From Gemmatimonadales bacterium (GTDB lineage Bacteria > Gemmatimonadota > Gemmatimonadetes > Longimicrobiales > Gaopeijiaceae), in NCBI GenBank assembly GCA_007692665.1, contig REBP01000169.1, positions 1-33,548 on the forward strand: a stretch of DNA of 33,548 nt, in the 5' to 3' direction. The translations under genes and the position numbers were made by a program. Positions 14,698-24,259 of this stretch are shown one piece after another. The notes under the pieces were generated by a model, which worked only from the letters and a program-made list of their open reading frames with translations, was not told the DNA's origin and searched no databases. Every line of letters starts with the position of its first letter. Position 1 is the first letter of the stretch.

Positions 14698-17600
14698 CTA
14701 CGCTCCGGAACGATTGATATCGACAGCCATCGGGGACCTCCCGGGTGCGTTCCGATCCCGGCCCGCCTCCCACTCGCGCCAGACCGAGTATACGGCCGGG
14801 ACCACGAAGAGCGTGAGAATCATCGCGGTCACCAGTCCGCCGACAAGGGGCGTCGCGATGCGGTGCATGGTGGCGGCGCCCACACCCGAAAGCCAGAGCA
14901 GGGGCAGAAGTGCGGCGATGTCCGAGACGACGGTCATGAGCACGGGGCGAAGCCGCTGGCTGGCTCCTTCCGTGATCGCCGCGATGATCTCCCCGCGGCC
15001 AGGACGCCCCCCCGACCTCTGCAGCAGCGACGCATACGCCTGGTCGAGGTAGATGAGCATGACCACGCCCATTTCCACGGCAAGCCCCGCCAGGGCGATG
15101 AACCCCACCCACACCGCTACGCTCGTCTCGAAGCCCTGGACCCAGACGAGCCAGACGCCTCCCACGAGGGCGAAGGGAAGGGTGAGCATGACGATGAGGG
15201 TCTTCGTGATGCTCCCGAAATGCAGGAAAAGGAGGATGAACACGATGGCGAGGGTGAGCGGCACGATCAGGCTCATTCGCGCGCGCACCCGCTCCATGGC
15301 CTCGAACTGGCCGGCCCAGGAGAGGGTGTAGCCGGGTGGCAGCTCCAGTTCGGCGGCCAGGTGCTCTGCGGCTTCGGACACGTACCCCCCCAGGTCCCGT
15401 CCTTCGACATCCAGGAAAACCGACGTCACCGGGAAGGCGTTCTCTGTCCGGATGACCATGGGGCCCTCCGAGAAGCCGATGCGGGCCACCGAGGCCAGGG
15501 TGGTCTCACCCCCGCCGGGAAGCGGGATCCGGACCTCCCCTACCCCCTCCGGCGAGTCACGGAAGTCCCGGGCGTAGCGAACCGTCACCGCGTACCGCTC
15601 CCGACCCTCCACGGTCTGGGTGACCGCCGTGCCCCCGATGGCGGTCATGAGCACGTCCTGCACGTCGCCCACGTTCAGGCCGTACCGCGCCGCCGCCGCC
15701 CGGTCGACCTCCACATCAAGATAGGCACCGCTCACCCCGCGTTCGGCTGCCGCCCCCCGGGTACCCGGAACCTCCCGGAGGATCGCCTCGGCCCGCACGC
15801 CCAGGCGCTGGAGTTCATCCAGGTCCGGACCGAAGATCCGCACTCCCACGGGCGTGCGCATCCCGGTGGTGAGCATGTCGATCCGGTTCTGGATGGGGAG
15901 CGTCCAGAGGTTGCTGATCCCCGGGATCCGTGTGGCCTCGTCCAGCTCGTCGACGAGCCGTTCCATGGTCATCCCGCTCCGCCATTCCCCCTCGGGCCTC
16001 AGGTTCACCACGGTCTCGAACATGTCCAGCCCGGCCGGATCCGTGGCGGTGTTCGCGCGGCCCGCCTTCCCCACCACGCTTTCCACCTCCGGAAAGCCGG
16101 CGATGATCCGGTTCTGCTGCATCATCCGGTCCCGGGCCTCGTCGATGGAGATCCCGGGGAGGGTCATGGGCATGAAGAGCAGCGTTCCCTCCTCGATGGG
16201 GGGCATGAACTCGGACCCGAGTTGCCGGGCAGGCAGCACGGTGACGGCCAGGACCAGCACCGCGCCTCCCAGGAGGAGCCATCGATGGCGGAGGGCCCCG
16301 GTGAGGGCGGGGCGATACCCGCGCAGGAGCACGCGGCTGATGGGGTTCTCGGCCTCGCTTCGAACCCGGCCGCGAATGAAGAGCCCCAGCGTGACGGGGA
16401 TGAGGGTGATCGAGAGGAGGGCGGCCGACGCCATGGCCAGCGTCTTGGTCCAGGCCAGGGGGTGGAAGAGCCGCCCCTCCTGGGCTTCCAGGGCGAACAC
16501 CGGGAGGAAGCTCACGGTGACCACCAGGAGCGAGAAGAAGATGGCGGGACCCACCTCCGACGACGCCTCCGCCACCAGGGTCCACCGGCGCTCCGGCGAG
16601 ATCTCTCCCTCTTCCCTCTCCAGGTGCTTGTGGACGTTGTCGATGAGGACGACTCCGGCGTCCACCATGGCCCCGATGGCAATGGCGATCCCGGCCAGCG
16701 ACATGATGTTGGCCTGGACCCCGAGGAGTCGCATGGCGAGGAAGGCACCCAGAACGGCGAGGGGGAGCGTCACCACCACCACCAGCGCGCTTCTGAAGTG
16801 GAGGAGGAAGAGCCCGGCGATGAGGGCCGTGACGAGGAGCACCTGGAGAATCGTGCGGCCCAGGTTCGAGATCGCGTCACGGATCAGGGGGGCGCGGTCG
16901 TAGGCGTCCACGATCCGCACGCCCTCGGGGAGTCCCGGAGCCAGGTCGGCGAGGCGCGCCCGGACCGCGTCGATGACCTCGAGTGCGTTTTCTCCGTGGC
17001 GCATCACCACGATCCCCGAGACCACCTCCCGCTCGCCGTTCCAGTCCGCAACCCCGCGGCGGAGGTCGGGTCCGAGCTGAACGTGGGCCACGTCGGCCAC
17101 CCGCACCGGGGTCCCCCCGGGGCCCGATCCGATCACGATGTTCTCGATGTCCTCGACGGATCCGATGTAGCCGAGTCCCCGTACCATGTACTCTCGCCCG
17201 GCAGCCTGGATCACGCGCGCGCCCACGTCGGCATTTGCCGAACGGATGGAGGCCTTTACCCGGTCCAGCGAGAGCCCGAACCCCTGGAGGCGCTGCGGGT
17301 CCACGTCCACATGGTACTGCCGGACATGCCCGCCGAGGGCAGCCACCTCGGCCACGCCGGGCACGGACTGGAGCTGGTACCGGAGGTAGTAGTCCTGGAG
17401 GCTTCTGAGCTCCGCCAGATCGTGGCGATCCGACTCGAGTACGTACTGAAAGACCCACCCCACCCCGGTGGCGTCGGGGCCGAGACGCGGGTTCACACCC
17501 TCCGGCATCTCGTCGCGGACCTGGGCCAGGTACTCGAGGACCCGGCTCCGCGCCCAGTACGGATCCGTCCCGTCCTCGAAGATCACGTAGACGTAGGAGA

Positions 17601-17868
17601 CCCCGAACGCCGAGATCCCCCGTACCGTCCTGGCCCGGGGAACGGACAGCAGCGCGGTGGTCAGCGGGTAGGTGACCTGGTCCTCTACCACCTGGGGTGC
17701 CTGCTCCATCCAGTCGGTCTGGACGATCACCTGGACGTCGGAGAGATCCGGAATGGCGTCCACCGTAGTGGTGCGGACCGCCCAGATCCCCAACCCGACG
17801 AACAGCACGCTGAGCAGGATCACGAGGGTCCGGTGCCGGACGGATCCGACGATGATGCGAGTCAGCAT
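14698..17868 (-). CDS. cusA: Cu(I)/Ag(I) efflux RND transporter CusA
   Basis: A 1056-residue inner-membrane RND pump of full length, proton-driven and working with CusB and CusC. The transmembrane proton-relay region reads IAIAIGAMVDAGVVLIDN. The copper methionine triad of CusA is conserved: Met about 567 in LLFMPMTLPG, Met about 615 in GLDMFETVV and Met about 664 in NRIDMLTTG, close to the E. coli positions 573, 623 and 672. This favours copper/silver over the Zn/Co/Cd (CzcA) type. It is the last gene of cusCBA, 10 bp after cusB. The plus strand opposite it is open for 1167 codons, which is a GC artefact. Confidence 0.93.
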   Translation of the reverse strand: MLTRIIVGSVRHRTLVILLSVLFVGLGIWAVRTTTVDAIPDLSDVQVIVQTDWMEQAPQVVEDQVTYPLTTALLSVPRARTVRGISAFGVSYVYVIFEDGTDPYWARSRVLEYLAQVRDEMPEGVNPRLGPDATGVGWVFQYVLESDRHDLAELRSLQDYYLRYQLQSVPGVAEVAALGGHVRQYHVDVDPQRLQGFGLSLDRVKASIRSANADVGARVIQAAGREYMVRGLGYIGSVEDIENIVIGSGPGGTPVRVADVAHVQLGPDLRRGVADWNGEREVVSGIVVMRHGENALEVIDAVRARLADLAPGLPEGVRIVDAYDRAPLIRDAISNLGRTILQVLLVTALIAGLFLLHFRSALVVVVTLPLAVLGAFLAMRLLGVQANIMSLAGIAIAIGAMVDAGVVLIDNVHKHLEREEGEISPERRWTLVAEASSEVGPAIFFSLLVVTVSFLPVFALEAQEGRLFHPLAWTKTLAMASAALLSITLIPVTLGLFIRGRVRSEAENPISRVLLRGYRPALTGALRHRWLLLGGAVLVLAVTVLPARQLGSEFMPPIEEGTLLFMPMTLPGISIDEARDRMMQQNRIIAGFPEVESVVGKAGRANTATDPAGLDMFETVVNLRPEGEWRSGMTMERLVDELDEATRIPGISNLWTLPIQNRIDMLTTGMRTPVGVRIFGPDLDELQRLGVRAEAILREVPGTRGAAAERGVSGAYLDVEVDRAAAARYGLNVGDVQDVLMTAIGGTAVTQTVEGRERYAVTVRYARDFRDSPEGVGEVRIPLPGGGETTLASVARIGFSEGPMVIRTENAFPVTSVFLDVEGRDLGGYVSEAAEHLAAELELPPGYTLSWAGQFEAMERVRARMSLIVPLTLAIVFILLFLHFGSITKTLIVMLTLPFALVGGVWLVWVQGFETSVAVWVGFIALAGLAVEMGVVMLIYLDQAYASLLQRSGGRPGRGEIIAAITEGASQRLRPVLMTVVSDIAALLPLLWLSGVGAATMHRIATPLVGGLVTAMILTLFVVPAVYSVWREWEAGRDRNAPGRSPMAVDINRSGA

Positions 17869-17878
17869 GGCCGGCCCC

Positions 17879-19156
17879 TCAGTGTCCCATCGCCGAGTGA
17901 TCCGTTCCCCCCGCCCCCGTCATGAGCCGGGACTCGGCGTCGAGGAGGAAGGCACCCCGTGCCACCACCCGCTCCCCTTCGCGAAGTCCCGCCACAACCC
18001 GAACCTGGTCCGCCGAGGCACCGGCCAGGGTCACCTCCCGCCCAACGAAGTGGCCGGGGTGCTCCTCCACGAAGACCACGTCCCTTCGACCGGCCCGAAT
18101 GACGGCATCCCGGGGGAGGAGAAGTGCCGGCCCATCCGCCGGGGCATCCCTTCCGGCCTCCAGGGTGACGGTGGCGTACATCCCCTCCCGGATGGAGCCG
18201 TCGGGGTTGGACATGCTGATCCGCAGTCGACCCGTTCGGGTGACCGGATCCACGCTCGGGTACACGAGGGCCACGCGTCCCTCCCGGTGGCTCCCGGGGA
18301 ACGCCTGGAACTCGATCCGGGCGCTCTGGCCCTCTCGGACGAGGCCCATGTCGTTTTCCGGCACGCGCGCCTCGATCCAGATCGGGCTCGGTGCGGCCAG
18401 ACGGAAGAGCGGGGATCCGGGGCCCACCCGCTCGCCGACCTGCACCAGGCGCTCCGTGACCACGCCACCTTCTCGGGCCAGAACCGTGTGGACCAGCGGT
18501 ACCTCCCCGGTCAGGAGCACCTGGTCCACCAGGGCGTCGGGCACCTCCCACGACGCGAGGCGGCGGCGGGCGGCCTCGAGGAGGCCGGACGTTGCGGGAC
18601 CGTCGCCGGGCCGCGCGACCCCGGCCAGCCGACGCTCCAGCCGGTCGGCGCTCACGAGCTCCTCGAAGGCCGCGACGAGATCCGGCGAATAGATGTCCAG
18701 GAGGGGGGCACCGGCGCGGACCCGGTCACCGGTGGAGGCAACGTGCAGCCGCTCGACGTACCCCCCGTACCTCAGCGTCATCGTGGACAGCCGTGACTCG
18801 TCCCATTCCACCGAGCCGGTGACCCGGAGCACTGCCGGAAGCTCCCCCCGAACCGCGGCAACGGTACGGATCCCCAGCGCCTCCACCCGGGCGGGATCGA
18901 GCTGCACCTCCGCCGCCCAGGGATCCATCTCGTCGCCCTCGTCCACCTGGTGGGCCGCGTGCGGGTCCTCGGGGGGCATGGCGTGCCCCGCATGGGGGTC
19001 CGTCGGGGGTCCCGTGACCTGGTCGCTCCGGGACTCCGAAACGTCGGGATCCTCGGAGGATGTGCAGGCGGCGCCGGCTCCGAGGAGGAACAGGATCCCG
19101 GCAAGCCGGAGGGCGGTGCCGAGGCGGGGCGAGCCGAAGGGAACGCATCTGCTCAT
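17879..19156 (-). CDS. cusB: Periplasmic adaptor CusB of the copper efflux system
   Basis: A 425-residue membrane-fusion lipoprotein (lipobox GAAC, Cys31). A His/Met-rich segment DPHAGHAMPPEDPHAAH follows and probably binds metal. The adaptor body includes the YGGYVERLHVASTGDRVRAG lipoyl-like half, a helical hairpin and the matching ETVLAREGGVV-like half, then beta-barrel and membrane-proximal domains. The C-terminus ends in HSAMGH, a second possible metal site. It links CusA to CusC across the periplasm. The start overlaps the cusC stop as ATGA. Methionine-based Cu(I) transfer to CusA is known for the E. coli homologue. Confidence 0.9.
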   Translation of the reverse strand: MSRCVPFGSPRLGTALRLAGILFLLGAGAACTSSEDPDVSESRSDQVTGPPTDPHAGHAMPPEDPHAAHQVDEGDEMDPWAAEVQLDPARVEALGIRTVAAVRGELPAVLRVTGSVEWDESRLSTMTLRYGGYVERLHVASTGDRVRAGAPLLDIYSPDLVAAFEELVSADRLERRLAGVARPGDGPATSGLLEAARRRLASWEVPDALVDQVLLTGEVPLVHTVLAREGGVVTERLVQVGERVGPGSPLFRLAAPSPIWIEARVPENDMGLVREGQSARIEFQAFPGSHREGRVALVYPSVDPVTRTGRLRISMSNPDGSIREGMYATVTLEAGRDAPADGPALLLPRDAVIRAGRRDVVFVEEHPGHFVGREVTLAGASADQVRVVAGLREGERVVARGAFLLDAESRLMTGAGGTDHSAMGH

Positions 19157-20556
19157 TGATCGGGATCCGAAAAGAGGGTGAACCCGACGGCCGCTTCCAG
19201 GCGCGCCGCGGCGACGGACAGGTCCCGGGCCGCGCGGGCCCCCTCCAGCTCCGCGGCCAGAAGGGTCAGAAGTGCATCGAGAACGGGGAGAAAGGAGGCA
19301 CCTTCCGAACCGGCCCGGAACCCCGCCATGGCGGCCTCCACCGTGGCGGTGGCCTGCGGGAGAAGGAGGCGGTCGGTGAGGTGGAATCTCTCCCGGGAAC
19401 GAAGCAGGTCCGACCAGGCCGCCAGGACCTGGGCATCGACCTCCGCCGACGCCTTTCGGGCGTCATCCCTGGCGCCCTCCAGGTCCATGCCCGCAGCACG
19501 AGCCAGCGGCTCCTGCTTCCTTCCCCGGAAGAGGGGGACGCCCACCGACATGGAAACGCTCCAGAGGTTGTCCATCCCGGCCCTGTGACCGTATCCGAGC
19601 ATGACCGACAGGTCCGGCCGCCGCTCCTGCTCGGCCAGTCGGCGGTCCGCCGATGCCGCCCCGACAACCTCGGTCGCCGCGAGGACACTCGGGTGTTCTC
19701 TCGTGGCTCGTTCGCGGAGCTCTTCCAGCGAGGGGATGCCGCTGACGGTGTCGGACGTGGGGAGGGTCGGACCGAAGGCCCCGAATGCGGGCGCCATGGC
19801 CAGCAACCGCCCCCATGCTTCGGGCCGCCGCACGCCGAAGCCCGGGGCCAGTGCCGAGTCCAGGAGGGCCCGCAGGCTCGCCTCGGTCCGGGCTCTCGCT
19901 CCCCGCAGGTCGCTTGCCCGTTCGTCGAGCCGGGTCAGCTCCGCCTGGGTGCGCACCACCTCGGCCTGCCCTGCGGATCCGACCGCAAGCCGGGACAGCG
20001 TCATCTCTCCGAGCTCGCGGAGGAGTTCGCGGGAGCGGTCAAGGGTCCCGAGGGCGTCGTCGAGGAAGAGGAGCTCGGCGTAGGCCTGCGCAACGCCGAG
20101 TCGCAGCTCGAGGGCGCGTTCCTCCCGCCGGTGCTCCAGCTCCCGCCACCTGGCCTCGGCGGCCCGGGTCCTGGCGTCCCTGACCCCCGGCGCGGGGAAA
20201 CGCTGACCGACCTCCAGTACCGCCATGGACATCCCTTCCCGGGAGAGGTCCACCGTACCCACGGGGAGATTCATGAGCCCTGCGGTAACCATGGGGTCGG
20301 GGAGGGCTCCCGCCGGGGCCACCCGCTCCCGCGCAGCCTCCCCGCTGCGCCGTGCGCGCGCCAGCTCCGGGTTCTCCCTCTCGAGCCGATCCAGGAGTTC
20401 CGGCAAGGTATGCACGGCGGGCGCCTGGGCGCTCACCTCCATCGCGGTGGCCCCGGACGCGGCGACGGAGACCACGAGCCAGAGGGGAACCGTCACCATG
20501 CGAAGCGTCCGGGGCCCCATGACACGGCATGGATCTTCATGTGAGGCGTGGCGCAT
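19153..20556 (-). CDS. cusC: Outer-membrane efflux channel CusC, TolC family
   Basis: A 467-residue TolC-family outer-membrane factor. It has a signal peptide ending near SAQA, then two repeats of long amphipathic helices with the typical LPELLDRLERENPELARARRS opening and PDPMVTAGLMNLP strand. The second repeat shows LEELRERATREHPSVLAATE and SVGVPLFRGRK. It is the first gene of cusCBA. Two downstream in-frame Met codons (start near 20520 or 20499) would give a shorter n-region; the choice between them is uncertain. A triple 11-bp direct repeat lies 104-131 bp upstream of the start. Confidence 0.88.
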   Translation of the reverse strand: MRHASHEDPCRVMGPRTLRMVTVPLWLVVSVAASGATAMEVSAQAPAVHTLPELLDRLERENPELARARRSGEAARERVAPAGALPDPMVTAGLMNLPVGTVDLSREGMSMAVLEVGQRFPAPGVRDARTRAAEARWRELEHRREERALELRLGVAQAYAELLFLDDALGTLDRSRELLRELGEMTLSRLAVGSAGQAEVVRTQAELTRLDERASDLRGARARTEASLRALLDSALAPGFGVRRPEAWGRLLAMAPAFGAFGPTLPTSDTVSGIPSLEELRERATREHPSVLAATEVVGAASADRRLAEQERRPDLSVMLGYGHRAGMDNLWSVSMSVGVPLFRGRKQEPLARAAGMDLEGARDDARKASAEVDAQVLAAWSDLLRSRERFHLTDRLLLPQATATVEAAMAGFRAGSEGASFLPVLDALLTLLAAELEGARAARDLSVAAARLEAAVGFTLFSDPDQ

Positions 20557-20659
20557 GGACCCTTCCCATCCCTGTGAGCCCCTCGCGAGGCCCCCGATGG
20601 TCCAGGGGCCAGCGTACGATCAACCGGAGATCGGCTGGACCGAAGGTCGCCACTCGTCC

Positions 20660-20687
20660 ATGAAGCGAAGATGATCCCGCCATGAAG
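20660..20687 (-). promoter_or_regulatory. Triple 11-bp direct repeat upstream of cusCBA
   Basis: On the plus strand ATGAAG, ATGATC and ATGAAG start at 20660, 20671 and 20682, exactly 11 bp apart. Read on the minus strand the first unit is CTTCATGGCGG. The layout is that of OmpR/PhoB-type regulators, and the same pattern occurs at 24806-24833. The palindrome TGAAGATTTCTTCA at 20683-20696 partly overlaps it. Confidence 0.6.
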
Positions 20688-20710
20688 ATTTCTTCACGCG
20701 GGGGAGAAGG

Positions 20711-22777
20711 TCAGAGCTTGACCCGCCTCAGGAGCTGGGCATTCAGGGCCACGACCACGGTGCTGGCCGACATGAGGACGGCCCCCACCGCCGGAGTCAG
20801 GAGGATGCCCCACCCCACGAGGACCCCGGCGGCCAGGGGAATCGCGAAGATGTTGTAGCCCGCGGCCCACCACAGGTTCTGGACCATCTTTCGGTAGGTG
20901 GCCTGTGACAGGGTCACGATCCGGGGGATGTCCCGGGGATCGGAGCGCACCAGGACGATGTGCCCCGCCTCCACGGCCACGTCGGTCCCCGCCCCGATGG
21001 CGATCCCGATGTCGGCGGTGGCCAGGGCCGGCGCATCGTTCACGCCGTCGCCCACCATGGCCACCTTCTTCCCCTGAGCCTGGAGCTCCTTCACCTTCGA
21101 TGCCTTGTCCTCGGGGAGCACCTCGGCGAACACGGTGTCGATCCCGAGCTCCTCCGCCACGGCCTCGGCGACGGCCCGGGCGTCGCCGGTGAGCATGGCC
21201 ACCTCGATGCCCCGCTCCTGAAGGGCCCGGACGGCCTCGTGGCTCTCCTCGCGAATGGCGTCCGCCACGGCGAAGACGGCCAGGGCCCGTCCGTCCCTGA
21301 GCAGGTAGATGGCGGCCTGGCCCCGATCGGCTGCCGTCGTGGCCGCGTCCTGGAGGGATGAAGGCACCTCGGCCGATTCGGCCTCCAGGAGCGCCGGGCC
21401 GCCCACCTGGTACTCCACGTCGTCGACCGTGGCGGCCACCCCCTTCCCCGTGATGGCCCGAAAATCCTGGGGCTCGGGAAAGGCGATCTCCCGATCCCGG
21501 GCCGACATGACGATCCCCCGGGCAATGGGGTGTTCGGACTCGGACTCCACGGCGGCGGCGGCCCGGAGTGCATCGTCCTCCGACACGTCGTCGGCCACGG
21601 TCATTTCCACTACGCGGTGCTCGCCCAGCGTGAGGGTGCCCGTCTTGTCGAATACGACGATGTCCAGGCTCCGGGCCTCTTCCAGGCCCCGACGATCCCG
21701 GATCAGGAGCCCCTCGCGGGCTCCGAGAGTCGTGGAGATGGACACGACCAGCGGAATGGCGAGCCCCAGTGCGTGGGGGCACGCGATGACCAGGACGGTG
21801 ACGGTCCGGACGATGGAGAAGTCGATGGGGGCCCCGAGGAACTGCCAGACCACGAGGGTCAGGACCCCGGCCCCGAGGGCCACGCCGGTGAGGAGCCGGG
21901 CCGCCCGATCTGCCAGGTGCTGCGCCCGGGACTTGGACTTCTGGGCATCGGAGACGAGCCGCATGATCCCGGAGAGGGTCGTCTCGTCTCCCGTCCGCGT
22001 CACCTCCACGCGGAGGGAGCCCTCTCCGGCGATGGTCCCGGCGATGACCCCGTCCCCTTCCTTCTTCTTCACCAGACGGGACTCCCCCGTGATCATGGCC
22101 TCGTTCACATCGCTCGACCCACTTCGGACCACACCGTCGGCGGCGACGCTCTCCCCGGGGCGGACGAGAATCACGTCGCCGTCCTGGAGCTCGCTCACCG
22201 GAACGTCTTCCTCCCCACTGTCCGTGACCCGCGTCGCGGTGTCGGGGAGCAGCTTCGCCAGTTCCTTGAGGGCGCCCTGGGCCTGGTCGATGGACCGCAT
22301 CTCGATCCAGTGACCAAGGAGCATGATCGTGACCAGGGTGGCCAGCTCCCACCAGAGGGCCGAAGCGTCGATGAAACCGAGGTCCACGACCCAGGAGAAG
22401 ATGAACGCGACGCTGATGGCCAGGGCAATGAGCGTCATCATCCCGGGGAGGCGGTCCTTCAGCTCCCGCCAGGCGCCTTCCAGGAAGGCCCATCCCCCAT
22501 AGAAGTAGACGAAGGTCCCCAGGATTGCCGGGATCCACGCAGCGCCGGGGAAGGCCACGGCCTCGTAGCCAAGGAGTCCCTGGATGTGGTCCGACCAGTA
22601 GACCACGGGAAGCGTCAGGACGAGGGAGAGCCAGAACCGGTCCCGGAATTTTTCCGGTGTGTGCCCTTCGTGGCTGTCATGGCCTTCGTGGCTGTCATGG
22701 TCCTCATGGTCGTCATGGGCATCCCCGTCGCGCGGGTCGTGGACGGTGTCCCCGTGGCTGAGCTCCTTCCTGTCCAT
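20711..22777 (-). CDS. copB: Copper-translocating P1B-type ATPase, CopB (CPH) type
   Basis: A 688-residue membrane ATPase. The N-terminus is a His-rich metal-binding tail (about residues 13-39, repeated DSHEGH units) instead of a CxxC heavy-metal domain. Eight membrane helices are expected. The transport motif is CPH at 333-335, typical of P1B-3 pumps for Cu(II) or Cu(I) and Ag. The catalytic motifs are complete: TGES at 230-233, DKTGTLT at 377-383, a SEHP motif, and GDGVND in the hinge. It exports copper to the periplasm. It is the last gene of the operon with the NTF2-like and CopCD genes, 36 bp after copCD. Confidence 0.92.
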   Translation of the reverse strand: MDRKELSHGDTVHDPRDGDAHDDHEDHDSHEGHDSHEGHTPEKFRDRFWLSLVLTLPVVYWSDHIQGLLGYEAVAFPGAAWIPAILGTFVYFYGGWAFLEGAWRELKDRLPGMMTLIALAISVAFIFSWVVDLGFIDASALWWELATLVTIMLLGHWIEMRSIDQAQGALKELAKLLPDTATRVTDSGEEDVPVSELQDGDVILVRPGESVAADGVVRSGSSDVNEAMITGESRLVKKKEGDGVIAGTIAGEGSLRVEVTRTGDETTLSGIMRLVSDAQKSKSRAQHLADRAARLLTGVALGAGVLTLVVWQFLGAPIDFSIVRTVTVLVIACPHALGLAIPLVVSISTTLGAREGLLIRDRRGLEEARSLDIVVFDKTGTLTLGEHRVVEMTVADDVSEDDALRAAAAVESESEHPIARGIVMSARDREIAFPEPQDFRAITGKGVAATVDDVEYQVGGPALLEAESAEVPSSLQDAATTAADRGQAAIYLLRDGRALAVFAVADAIREESHEAVRALQERGIEVAMLTGDARAVAEAVAEELGIDTVFAEVLPEDKASKVKELQAQGKKVAMVGDGVNDAPALATADIGIAIGAGTDVAVEAGHIVLVRSDPRDIPRIVTLSQATYRKMVQNLWWAAGYNIFAIPLAAGVLVGWGILLTPAVGAVLMSASTVVVALNAQLLRRVKL

Positions 22778-22813
22778 GATCAGGCTCCCTTGCCTTGCGT
22801 TTCGATGGTCTCC

Positions 22814-24259
22814 TCAGCGGGGGAGTGGCAGAGCCACCAACGCCGCCGTCACCAGGAGCACGACCAGGCCGGCCCCAAGTTCCATTCCCGCGGTCCTGCG
22901 GAGGCGCTCCGCCCCGCCGGCCTCGCCGAGCCCGGGCTTCACCACAAGCGCATTGCGGGCCCCCAGGGCAAGGACTGCGGCAACGAAGGCGCCCTTGAGG
23001 AGGAGGACCCTTCCGTACCCGCTCCCCAGGAGCGCCGACCAGCTCCCGAGATTCAGGGCTGCCATGAACGTGCCGGTGCCCACCATCAGTGCGGCGAAGA
23101 CAAGCGCCACGGGCGAGAAGGCGCGCACCAGGGCGACAACGCCCTCACGTGAACCGGCGCTCCGATCCCGAAGCGCTGCGGGTACTCCGACCACGAGGAG
23201 GGCGAACAGGCCACCCATCCAGCCCCCGGCTCCGAGGACGTGCACCGCATTGGCCGGGATCGTGAGGAGCGGTGCCGCGGAGGCTCCCGCCGCGTGACCG
23301 GAAAGGGCCGGAACAAGGGCCAGCCCCACCCCCCCGACGGCAGCAAGCGCCCACCCGAACCGGTGGCCACGGGTGGCGAGCCAGAACCCGACGATGACCA
23401 CCGGGACCCCCATCGCCTGGAGGATCCATCCCGATCCCCACGCTCCGGTGGACGCCACGCTCACCAGGAGGTCCAGTTCGGGAACCGCCAGCTCACCCCG
23501 TATCCCGGCCGCCTGCAGCACGAGTCGTACGGGGGTGGCCAGCAGGAGCAGGATCGCGCACCACAACCCCAGCTTCGCCAGCTCCCGGGACCATCCTGCC
23601 TCATGGGCCCTCACGGCACCCGAGTTCCGGCTTGCGGCCGCGAGCACCCCGACCCGGAACACCAGTGCCCCGAGAAGGCCCGTGAGGGCGAGGAGGGAGA
23701 TCCAGCGCGTGAGGACGAAGGGCCAGGACGATGCGTCGAAGGATCGTTCGAGAAGCGGAGGGGGGACGAAGCCGCCCTCGGGGACGGGTTCCTGCGCAGG
23801 GTCGGCTGCATGCGGGGCGGCCGCTTCGGACTCCAGCGCCACCGGCAGGAGGTCGAAGGCATAGGCTCCCTCGACGGGATGCCCGTCGGCCCCGGTCGTG
23901 CGCCAGCGAACGGTATGGCTTCCGGACCGGATCAGGTCCCCGACCTGGACCACGAGGACGCGGTCCGACGCTTCCGAAAGCCTGGGTTCCCCGAGGGGGA
24001 CCTGGCTACCGTCCGGAGCGAAGAGTTCGACGACGGTGAAGGAGAGTCGGACGGGCTCGTAGAAAGTGAGCCTGAGCTCCCTCGGAACCTGCTCGAGCTC
24101 CGATTCGCTCGCCGGGTCCGCAGACACCAGCGTCTGATGGGCCCATGCCAGCGTTGCCCCGCCAACCGACCCTGTCACCACCAGGGCCAGGATCAGGCCC
24201 GTCCAGGCTTTCCCCGGCCGCGGACGTTCGCGCCATGATCGCATGGGGTCGACGATCAC
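22814..24259 (-). CDS. CopC-CopD fusion (periplasmic copper-binding domain plus copper membrane protein)
   Basis: A 481-residue protein. A signal peptide ends at AWA, so the mature protein starts with HQTLVSADPASESEL, the CopC N-terminus whose first His is a copper ligand. The CopC fold continues to about residue 135 with GTGADGHPVEGAYAFDL-like strand end. An Asp/Pro linker leads to eight or so hydrophobic helices of CopD, with GHAAG and NAVHVLGAGGWMGGLFAL. Fused CopC-CopD (YcnJ/CopCD) proteins handle copper import or balance. It starts at GTG overlapping the NTF2-like gene stop (GTGA); a Met six codons in is an alternative. Confidence 0.88.
   Translation of the reverse strand: MIVDPMRSWRERPRPGKAWTGLILALVVTGSVGGATLAWAHQTLVSADPASESELEQVPRELRLTFYEPVRLSFTVVELFAPDGSQVPLGEPRLSEASDRVLVVQVGDLIRSGSHTVRWRTTGADGHPVEGAYAFDLLPVALESEAAAPHAADPAQEPVPEGGFVPPPLLERSFDASSWPFVLTRWISLLALTGLLGALVFRVGVLAAASRNSGAVRAHEAGWSRELAKLGLWCAILLLLATPVRLVLQAAGIRGELAVPELDLLVSVASTGAWGSGWILQAMGVPVVIVGFWLATRGHRFGWALAAVGGVGLALVPALSGHAAGASAAPLLTIPANAVHVLGAGGWMGGLFALLVVGVPAALRDRSAGSREGVVALVRAFSPVALVFAALMVGTGTFMAALNLGSWSALLGSGYGRVLLLKGAFVAAVLALGARNALVVKPGLGEAGGAERLRRTAGMELGAGLVVLLVTAALVALPLPR

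Noticed and set aside
14422-17925. 1167-codon open frame on the plus strand opposite cusA
   Set aside because: Composition is Pro/Gly/His/Arg-rich without domains, and it mirrors the codons of a well-conserved cusA. It is a high-GC antisense artefact, as are long frames at 2313-3854 (minus) and 2672-5044 (plus).
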